5,024 nucleotides of DNA from Acidobacteriaceae bacterium (GTDB taxonomy: Bacteria; Acidobacteriota; Terriglobia; Terriglobales; Acidobacteriaceae), in the NCBI GenBank assembly GCA_030838305.1, contig JAUTWY010000457.1:1-5024 (forward strand). Reading direction: 5' to 3'. Positions 1 to 4,328 of the stretch are shown here, in pieces. The notes beneath the pieces were generated by a model. That model had not been told where the DNA came from. It saw only the letters and a list, made by a program, of their open reading frames with translations, and made no database searches. Both the position numbers and the translations under genes were made by a program. Within the stretch, counting starts at the first letter, position 1. Each line of letters begins with the position of its first letter.

Positions 1-272
1 CAAGAGCGTGTGCCTCGAACCGGCTTTCCGACCCTACCCTGGCTTGCCGATGATCCGGCCAAGCGACCGGACGGATTTTAGGATCTGACCCTGCCGACGA
101 TTTTTCTCTTTCGAGGCCGGGCAGGTAGTCCCCCCAAAAAAAAGACGAAGAATCAGTCGATCTCGCTACCCCCCGTTCGACATACAAGTAGAGCCGAGGT
201 TCAATCGGACGTGACCGGTCAAGAAGCTCAGCTCTGATTCCGAAATCTTCAGGATGAGCCAAGGAGATAGTC
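1..272. other. Region upstream of the STAS gene, no gene recognised
   Basis: No complete coding region is visible on either strand. Two + frames are open from the left edge, one to a TAG at 79-81 and one to a TGA at 86-88, so the first ~90 bases could be the tail of an upstream gene, but neither short peptide is recognisable. A C-run followed by an A-run lies at about 130-142. The arms CCTGCC (90-95) and GGCAGG (120-125) could pair around a 24-nt loop, which is too weak to call a terminator. A possible sigma-factor site at 155-182 is discussed under findings. Confidence 0.5.
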
Positions 273-848
273 ATGCTGAATGCGACCGCACAGAAATTGG
301 GAGACAGTACCGTCCTACGGTGCCAGGGGCGAATTGTAATCGGGGATGCCTACGCGATCTTGCGCAACGCGGTGCTTAGACAAACACACACTCGGATACT
401 GATACTTGACCTGGCGCAGGTTGACCGCATCGACGCCGGTGGGTTGGGTGTCTTGTTGGATCTACGGGAGTGGGCTTATTCTCAAGCGATCAGGTTTCAG
501 CTGATGAATGTCACGAACCAGGTCGAGCACGTACTTGAGTTGACGAAGTTGGATCGTGTCCTTGAATTCTGCTCAGTCGAGGACATGCTCCAGCTGCTGC
601 ACTTTGCAGCCGCAATAGCGCCCCGGTCGGTCGATCGAGCGAACCAGAGAATCATGAAAGATTGCAAGTATTCAGTCGAAGGGCAAGATGCTCCTCCAGC
701 CGCACGGAGACACAGTCTTCCTACTGGAACTGCAGCTCGCGCGCAAGAGTGGGCGGGAGTTCCAGACGACATGCAGTCGGCACAAACTGGCGCACGGATT
801 AGTAATGAGGGGTCAGCTTCTCGCCAGGAATACGACAGTCACTCCTAG
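273..848 (+). CDS. STAS-domain protein (anti-sigma factor antagonist-like) with an unusual C-terminal tail
   Basis: Residues 1 to about 112 form a STAS domain of the SpoIIAA/RsbV kind: beta-strand start, a hydrophobic strand ILILDLAQVDRID at about 42-54, the loop D54-A55-G56-G57-L58-G59, then helices ending near LQLLHFAAA. Such proteins normally bind anti-sigma kinases and are switched by phosphorylation of a Ser in a DSSG loop. Here the phosphoacceptor position is Gly56 and its neighbour is Ala55, so classic phospho-switching looks impossible. The start is supported by AAGGAG at 261-266, six bases before ATG. Residues from about 115 to 191 are Arg/Ser/Gln/Ala-rich, low in hydrophobics and unrecognised. 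They may be disordered, or the real C-terminus may be displaced by a frameshift. No partner kinase or anti-sigma gene is in the window, and the gene is separated from the next operon by its own promoter. Confidence 0.85.
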   Translation: MLNATAQKLGDSTVLRCQGRIVIGDAYAILRNAVLRQTHTRILILDLAQVDRIDAGGLGVLLDLREWAYSQAIRFQLMNVTNQVEHVLELTKLDRVLEFCSVEDMLQLLHFAAAIAPRSVDRANQRIMKDCKYSVEGQDAPPAARRHSLPTGTAARAQEWAGVPDDMQSAQTGARISNEGSASRQEYDSHS

Positions 849-954
849 GGGGCCCTCGTCGGTACTGATCGATGCCCGACAGATCGCTATCTTGACGCTG
901 ACAGTCCTCAATTCGCCTGTGCCTGCTTGAAGTTTCTGGAGATTCCCCAAAATC

Positions 955-981
955 TGTCGAAATGGCCTATTCCCACCCGTC
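955..981 (+). promoter_or_regulatory. P1: ECF42-type promoter of the DGPF-sigma operon
   Basis: The -35 element TGTCGA (955-960), a 17-bp spacer and the -10 element CGTC (978-981) lie 53 nt before the ATG of the DGPF gene. The same two elements with the same spacing occur at 2645-2671 and 4086-4112. The first nine bases from the -35 (TGTCGAAAT) are identical in all three copies. TGTCGA with a CG(A/T)C -10 is the ECF42 target motif as I remember it from published work, which implies autoregulation of the sigma gene. Confidence 0.8.
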
Positions 982-989
982 ATACATTC

Positions 990-1007
990 AAGCGCGCGAA
1001 GGCGCTT
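990..1007 (+). other. Small hairpin in the leader of the DGPF-sigma mRNA
   Basis: AAGCGC (990-995) and GCGCTT (1002-1007) are perfect inverted repeats around a six-base loop. The hairpin would sit near the 5' end of the P1 transcript, about 15 nt before the Shine-Dalgarno sequence. It is not followed by a T-run, so it is not a normal terminator. It may stabilise the mRNA or be chance. Confidence 0.3.
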
Positions 1008-1034
1008 AAAATTGTTCCCATAGGAGAAATTCTG

Positions 1035-1400
1035 ATGCAATTTGCCCTGCTGATCTACGAATTACCTGAAGCTTTTGCGGCACGGAAGAGCGACGGAACC
1101 GACTCCTACACCGGTGCTTGGCGCGCATACCACAAGGCTCTCGTCGAATCCGGCAGCTACCTCGCGGGCGATCCGCTTGAAGTGCCGGAGACTGGAACGA
1201 CAGTGCGGCTTAAGGAAGGAAAGCGGCGCGTGCAGGATGGCCCCTTCGCTGACACCAAGGAGCAACTGGGGGGATTCATAATCATGGAACTCCCCTCGCT
1301 TGACGCGGCGCTTGATTGGGCCGCGCGCTGCCCGACGGCCGCGACCGGTGCTGTCGAGGTCCGTCCCCTTGCACCCGCAGCCAAGCACCGGATCACGTGA
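1035..1400 (+). CDS. DGPF/YCII-related domain protein, partner of ECF42 sigma factor
   Basis: The 121-residue product begins MQFALLIYELPEAF and carries the signature D68-G69-P70-F71 within the stretch QDGPFADTKEQLGGF, diagnostic of the DGPF branch of the YCII/YciI-like fold. The length matches the family (about 110-140 residues). The in-frame ATG at 927 is rejected: it lies upstream of promoter P1, whereas ATG 1035 has AGGAGA at 1022-1027. The biochemical role of DGPF proteins is unsettled. YciI-like folds suggest small-molecule or peroxide-related chemistry, but no substrate can be read here. DGPF genes next to ECF42 sigma factors are a known conserved arrangement. The stop codon TGA shares its last base with the ATG of the sigma gene (1400), so the two are almost certainly co-transcribed and translationally coupled. 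Confidence 0.9.
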   Translation: MQFALLIYELPEAFAARKSDGTDSYTGAWRAYHKALVESGSYLAGDPLEVPETGTTVRLKEGKRRVQDGPFADTKEQLGGFIIMELPSLDAALDWAARCPTAATGAVEVRPLAPAAKHRIT

Positions 1401-1789
1401 TGAACGGAAGCGGCCAGGAGAGCACTCATCGCGAGATCGAGAGGGTGGCCCGCGAGTCGTACGGTCGTCTGGTGGCCTACCTTTCCTCGCAGACGCGAGA
1501 TGTGGCTAGCGCGGAGGACGCTCTCAGCAATGCGCTGGTAGCTGCACTCAAGGCTTGGCCGGGAGACGGCGTGCCGCAAAATCCGGAGGCCTGGCTGCTG
1601 ACGGCAGCGCGCCGCTCCTTCATCGATCTTGTGCGTCATCAACAGGTGGCCGTGGCAAGTGAGCCCACTCTCCGGCTCCTGAGGGAGGAACGCGAGGTGA
1701 CGTTGCCGGCGGAGTTTCCGGATGACAGGTTGAAGCTCCTGTTCGTGTGCGCTCATCCGCGATCGACTCCTCCATGCACACGCCGCTGA
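1400..1789 (+). CDS. ECF42-type RNA polymerase sigma factor, N-terminal piece (sigma-2 region), frameshifted
   Basis: This reading frame gives 129 residues. About 120 are genuine sigma-factor sequence, ending in the family motif DDRLKLLFVCAHP (residues 108-120). Residues 12-80 resemble the sigma-2 region that binds the -10 element and core polymerase (YGRLVAYLSSQTRD, then PEAWLLTAARRSFIDLVRH). After CAHP the frame reads nine unrelated residues and stops, while the expected continuation (AID..., then TPLMLQTVLGL) is in the -1 frame from base 1759. One missing base at about 1757-1761 explains this: CCG-GCG has become CCGCG. No ribosome slippery heptamer is visible, so an indel or read error is likelier than programmed shifting. 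The start at 1400 overlaps the preceding stop and has no clear Shine-Dalgarno of its own, consistent with coupling. With the base restored the protein would be 409 residues, normal for this family. Confidence 0.85.
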   Translation: MNGSGQESTHREIERVARESYGRLVAYLSSQTRDVASAEDALSNALVAALKAWPGDGVPQNPEAWLLTAARRSFIDLVRHQQVAVASEPTLRLLREEREVTLPAEFPDDRLKLLFVCAHPRSTPPCTRR

Positions 1790-2628
1790 TGCTCCAGACC
1801 GTTCTGGGACTGGATGCGGCGCGTATCGCTCACGCGTTCCTGGTCTCACCGACTACGATGGGGCAGCGCCTGGTGCGTGCCAAGACGAAGATCCGCGATG
1901 GTGGCATTCAGTTCGAGGTTCCGCAAGAGCGCGAACTGCCGCAGCGGCTCGACGCGGTGCTCGAAGCGATTTACTCCGCGATTGGTTTTGGCTGGGACGA
2001 TATGGCGGGCATGGATCAGAGCGGCCGGGAGCTTGCCGAGGAAGCGATCTGGCTCGGACGCGTTCTTCTTCAGTTAATGCCCAGGGAAGCAGAGGTTCGC
2101 GGGCTGCTGGCTCTCATGCTCCACTGTGAAGCGCGGCGGCGCGCACGGCGTGGACCGGAAGGCCGCTATATTCCTCTGTCGGAGCAGGATTCCGAGCAGT
2201 GGTCTCTGCCATTAATCGAAGAGGCAGAACGCCATCTCGCCGAAGCGTCGAGTCGCGGCCGCACCGGCCGCTTTCAACTCGAGGCCGCGATTCAGTCGGT
2301 ACATGCCGAGCGGGCGCGCAGTGGTCGGACTGAGTGGGGTGCGATCATGCTCTTCTACGAACAGCTGATCCGCATATCTCCGACGCTCGGCACGCGAACT
2401 GGACACGCCGCGGCAGCAGCCGAAGCGAGGGGACCTGAAGCGGGGCTGGCGGTACTGGACGCGATCGATCCCGAGTCCGTCTCGGGCTATCAGCCCTACT
2501 GGGCGGTTCGCGCTCACTTATTGCAGCGGCTAGCGATGACATCTGAAGCCGCAGATGCTTTCGACCGGGCGATTGGTCTCGCCGAGGACCCGGCAGTTAG
2601 ACAGTTCCTGCTCCAAAGACGGGGATAA
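1747..2628 (+). CDS. ECF42-type sigma factor, C-terminal piece (sigma-4 plus TPR-like extension)
   Basis: This is the continuation of the split sigma gene; true homology starts at about base 1759. Residues about 12-50 of this frame (TPLMLQTVLGLDAARIAHAF, then SPTTMGQRLVRAKTKIRD) are the sigma-4 helix-turn-helix that reads the -35 element. The remaining ~240 residues are a helical, Ala/Leu/Arg-rich extension ending in YWAVRAHLLQRL and AFDRAIGLAEDPAVRQFLL, matching the C-terminal domain of COG4941-type sigma factors. In ECF42 this TPR-like extension, not a separate anti-sigma factor, is thought to control activity, and no anti-sigma gene is present here. Apparent starts (GTG 1747, ATG 1774) lack a good ribosome site and are probably artefacts of the frameshift. 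If expressed alone, this piece would bind DNA and regulators but lack the polymerase-binding sigma-2 region. Confidence 0.85.
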   Translation: MRSSAIDSSMHTPLMLQTVLGLDAARIAHAFLVSPTTMGQRLVRAKTKIRDGGIQFEVPQERELPQRLDAVLEAIYSAIGFGWDDMAGMDQSGRELAEEAIWLGRVLLQLMPREAEVRGLLALMLHCEARRRARRGPEGRYIPLSEQDSEQWSLPLIEEAERHLAEASSRGRTGRFQLEAAIQSVHAERARSGRTEWGAIMLFYEQLIRISPTLGTRTGHAAAAAEARGPEAGLAVLDAIDPESVSGYQPYWAVRAHLLQRLAMTSEAADAFDRAIGLAEDPAVRQFLLQRRG

Positions 2629-2644
2629 TTTCCTCCGGTTGCTC

Positions 2645-2671
2645 TGTCGAAATCGACTCCCTTCACGCGTC
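2645..2671 (+). promoter_or_regulatory. P2: ECF42-type promoter of the SDR gene
   Basis: TGTCGA (2645-2650), a 17-bp spacer and CGTC (2668-2671) lie 58 nt before the SDR start codon and only 16 bp after the sigma-factor stop. The arms GTCGA and TCGAC form an inverted repeat around AA at 2646-2657, overlapping the -35. The promoter is nearly a copy of P3. No terminator separates the sigma gene from it, so read-through from P1 may also feed the SDR gene. Confidence 0.8.
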
Positions 2672-2696
2672 ATCCCCATAGAGGCGGCTTAGCAGT
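2645..2696 (+). repeat. 52-bp promoter-leader repeat, copy 1
   Basis: From the -35 hexamer into the transcribed leader this stretch matches 4086-4137 at 45 of 52 positions by eye, without gaps. The identity includes GCGGCTTAGC downstream of the -10, which promoter recognition alone would not require. Confidence 0.8.
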
Positions 2697-2729
2697 AGTC
2701 CCCGAGGCGCCTAATTAGGAGGAGAGTAT

Positions 2730-3458
2730 ATGACAATCGCAGACAAAGCAGTTCTGATAACCGGGGCCAATCGCGGTATAGGACGGGCGCTGGTCGAGGA
2801 AGCCTTGAGGAGAGGTGCGAAGCGAGTATATGCCGGTACGCGCCAGCCCTTGGCCCACATAGATGGGCGCGCCAGGTCCCTAACCTTGGACGTGACTAAT
2901 ACCGAGCAGATTCAGGCAGCTGTCAAGAGAGTTGAATCTCTCGACGTTCTCATCAACAATGCCGGCATCGCGCTCTACGACAATCTGACCAATCTCGACG
3001 CCATTGGGCAACACCTTGCCGTCAACCTCTTCGGAATGTTCAATGTGACGCGCGCTTTTTTGCCGCTGCTAAAGCGCTCCAAGGGAGCCATTGTTAACAA
3101 CCTATCCCTGGTGGCGCTCGCTGGCTTGCCGGTCATACCCGCCTACTCCATTTCGAAGGCAGCCGCGTTTACCATGACGCAATCGTTGAGAGCGCTCTTG
3201 GCCGGCCAAGGCGTAACGGTCCATGCAGTCGTCCTGGGCCCTATCGATACAGATATGAACCGCGGCTTCGACATACCAAAGGCCTCGCCCGAGTCGGCGG
3301 CGCAAGGTATCTTCGATGGATTGGAAAAAGGCGAAGACGACATCTTTCCCGACCCCGCCTCCCAGTCCATCGCCGCGGACTGGCGCACTGGCGCAGCCAA
3401 GGCACTGGAGCGCCAGTTCGCAGGCTTCGTGCCGGAGACCGCGGCGACTTTGGGGTGA
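2730..3458 (+). CDS. Short-chain dehydrogenase/reductase (classical SDR), NAD(P)-dependent
   Basis: The 242-residue product is a full-length classical SDR. The Rossmann nucleotide loop is T11-G12-A13-N14-R15-G16-I17-G18. D54 in LTLDVTN is the usual adenine-contact aspartate, and N76-N77-A78-G79 is the structural NNAG motif. The catalytic tetrad is N99, S126, Y139 and K143 (Y-S-I-S-K), with the normal 13-residue Ser-Tyr spacing. LGPIDTDM at 169-176 is the usual cofactor-contact region after strand six. Arg15 and Arg38 (GTR) would favour NADPH, which is an inference. The substrate cannot be told from sequence; a soluble oxidoreductase acting on a carbonyl or alcohol is expected. AGGAGGAG (2717-2724) sits five bases before ATG, a strong ribosome site. 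The gene has its own copy of the sigma-type promoter (P2), so it is probably a direct target of the upstream sigma factor. The frame is intact, unlike its neighbours on both sides. Confidence 0.93.
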   Translation: MTIADKAVLITGANRGIGRALVEEALRRGAKRVYAGTRQPLAHIDGRARSLTLDVTNTEQIQAAVKRVESLDVLINNAGIALYDNLTNLDAIGQHLAVNLFGMFNVTRAFLPLLKRSKGAIVNNLSLVALAGLPVIPAYSISKAAAFTMTQSLRALLAGQGVTVHAVVLGPIDTDMNRGFDIPKASPESAAQGIFDGLEKGEDDIFPDPASQSIAADWRTGAAKALERQFAGFVPETAATLG

Positions 3459-3554
3459 CGTTGCGAATGAAGCGAAACAGCGCTGAGTTTACTTCCACTA
3501 CAAAGACCGTCACCCTAGCGCCCAGAAAGAAGCGGCGCGGGGCAAGAAAGTCGT

Positions 3555-4021
3555 ATGGCATTGAAGATCCTGATTATCCTCTTGAGTCTTTTCGCTTCCG
3601 GCCTGCTGGTCGGGAATGAACTGGCTGTAGCGGTCTTCATTCATCCTGTGCTTTATTCGGTTTCCGACGAAGCGCACGTTCGGGTGGCCAAGCCGCTAGC
3701 GAGGCGGCTTGGCCACTCCATGCCGTTGTGGTACGCGCTCAGTCTGGTATTCGCGATCCTGCAAATGCTGATCATGCGAGCTGCGCCCGCTGTGCGGTGG
3801 CTTTCCTGTGCGGCCGCGATCCTCTTAGCTCTTAATTATTGTTCTCACGATTCTCTTGCCGGCTCCAATTAACAATCGAATCGCGCGAGGGCGATATCGA
3901 TCGATTGCCAACAGATTGGCTGAGCATGCGCCGACGCTGGGATCTGTATCATCGCGTCCGGGTCTTGCTGTTTATTGTGGTGCAGATCTTGTTGATTTTG
4001 TCCGCCCTGCTGGATCCGTAA
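3555..4021 (+). pseudogene. DUF1772 integral membrane protein, broken by two one-base insertions
   Basis: The first frame encodes 93 good residues: a membrane helix at about 4-27, the family-like stretch GNELAVAVFIHPVLY, then LARRLGHSMPLWYALSLVF starting a second helix. At 3834 one extra A shifts the frame. The next frame gives IIVLTILLPAPINNRIAR, the expected third helix and PxNxRIA motif. At 3889-3891 GG has become GGG, and the last frame gives GDIDRLPTDWLSMRRRWDLY and a final helix of about 135-151. Removing both bases restores 154 residues and four membrane helices, the normal size for DUF1772 (anthrone-oxygenase-like) proteins. As read, the product is a 105-residue truncation ending at 3872. 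The function in bacteria is unknown to me. The start ATG has only a weak ribosome site. The gene lies 96 bp after the SDR stop and could be co-transcribed with it. Whether it is a real pseudogene or a read error is undecided. Confidence 0.8.
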
Positions 4022-4054
4022 GGCCAGTCCTCGCGAGCGCGGACGCTGCCCAGC

Positions 4055-4082
4055 GGGACAGCCTGTCCCAAAGGTTCTTTTT
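4055..4082 (+). terminator. Probable rho-independent terminator after the DUF1772 gene
   Basis: GGGACA (4055-4060) and TGTCCC (4064-4069) pair perfectly around a three-base loop. A T-run (4078-4082) follows eight bases later, so the stem-to-T distance is longer than ideal. It lies 33 bp after the DUF1772 stop and just before P3, a natural place to end the upstream transcript. Confidence 0.5.
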
Positions 4083-4085
4083 CTG

Positions 4086-4112
4086 TGTCGAAATCGACTG
4101 CCTTCATCCGTC
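4086..4112 (+). promoter_or_regulatory. P3: ECF42-type promoter of the CPFC-DUF899 pair
   Basis: TGTCGA (4086-4091), a 17-bp spacer and CGTC (4109-4112) lie 51 nt before the ATG of the CPFC peptide. The first 14 bases from the -35 are identical to P2, including the GTCGA-AA-TCGAC inverted repeat. The T-run of the preceding terminator ends four bases upstream of the -35. Confidence 0.8.
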
Positions 4113-4137
4113 ACCCCTATAGAAGCGGCTTAGCGGT
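4086..4137 (+). repeat. 52-bp promoter-leader repeat, copy 2
   Basis: Partner of 2645-2696, with seven mismatches in 52 ungapped positions. Most mismatches fall in the spacer and around the -10, while both promoter elements and the leader block GCGGCTTAGC are identical. Confidence 0.8.
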
Positions 4138-4163
4138 CAGAGTCGCCATCCAGGAGGTGAACG

Positions 4164-4328
4164 ATGTGTCCATTCTGTTTTGCAACCATGGGGCTAATCG
4201 TTGCCGGGGCGGTCTCTACCGGCGGGCTGGCAGCGCTGGCCGTGAAAGTATTTCGCAAGAACCGAGCAGGAGAAGTCCTGCCAAACTCAGATGAAAGGAA
4301 GAATCAAGATGTCGACCAACACGATTGA
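4164..4328 (+). CDS. 54-residue CPFC-motif membrane peptide
   Basis: The product begins M1-C2-P3-F4-C5, putting a thioredoxin-like CxxC at the extreme N-terminus. One hydrophobic Gly/Ala-rich segment follows at about 7-30 (LIVAGAVSTGGLAALAVKVF), then a charged tail rich in Lys, Asp, Asn and Gln. AGGAGGTGA (4152-4160) is a near-perfect ribosome site three bases before ATG. The basic residues K28, R31, K32 and R34 after the helix suggest that the C-terminus is cytoplasmic and the CPFC end faces the membrane surface or periplasm, which is an inference. Small MCPFC-type proteins beside DUF899 genes are familiar to me, but I know no assigned function. A disulfide/redox role or metal binding are the two obvious possibilities. 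It is first in the P3 transcript, and its last 20 bases overlap the DUF899 start, implying coupled translation. Confidence 0.85.
   Translation: MCPFCFATMGLIVAGAVSTGGLAALAVKVFRKNRAGEVLPNSDERKNQDVDQHD

Noticed and set aside
688..930. 80-residue + strand reading frame overlapping the 3' part of the STAS gene
   Set aside because: No recognisable domain, no ribosome site at its start, and it is mostly nested in the STAS frame. It remains a candidate only as a frame-shifted tail of that gene.
927..1034. Upstream in-frame start for the DGPF protein, adding 36 residues
   Set aside because: The extension would be encoded across promoter P1 and the leader hairpin, is absent from the family, and the ATG at 1035 has its own ribosome site.
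1757..1765. Programmed -1 ribosomal frameshift in the sigma gene
   Set aside because: No X-XXY-YYZ slippery heptamer is present at the junction, and the expected codon pair CCG-GCG differs by one missing base, so an indel is simpler.
1157..1849. 230-residue - strand reading frame
   Set aside because: Antisense shadow of the DGPF and sigma genes; Arg/Ser-rich with no domain, while the + strand frames there have clear family motifs.
2710..2719. Perfect 10-bp palindrome CCTAATTAGG just before the SDR start
   Set aside because: It overlaps the strong Shine-Dalgarno sequence and has no second copy at the other promoters, so an operator role is not supported.
3484..3511. A -10-like block CCGTCACCC (3507-3515) upstream of the DUF1772 gene, matching the -10 region of P3
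   Set aside because: At the required spacing the -35 position reads GAGTTT, with no resemblance to TGTCGA, and an 18-bp spacer gives only TGAGTT. It may be a decayed fourth copy, but that is not supportable.
4085..4294. 69-residue + strand reading frame starting inside P3
   Set aside because: It starts in the promoter -35, has no ribosome site, and overlaps the CPFC peptide, which has an excellent one.
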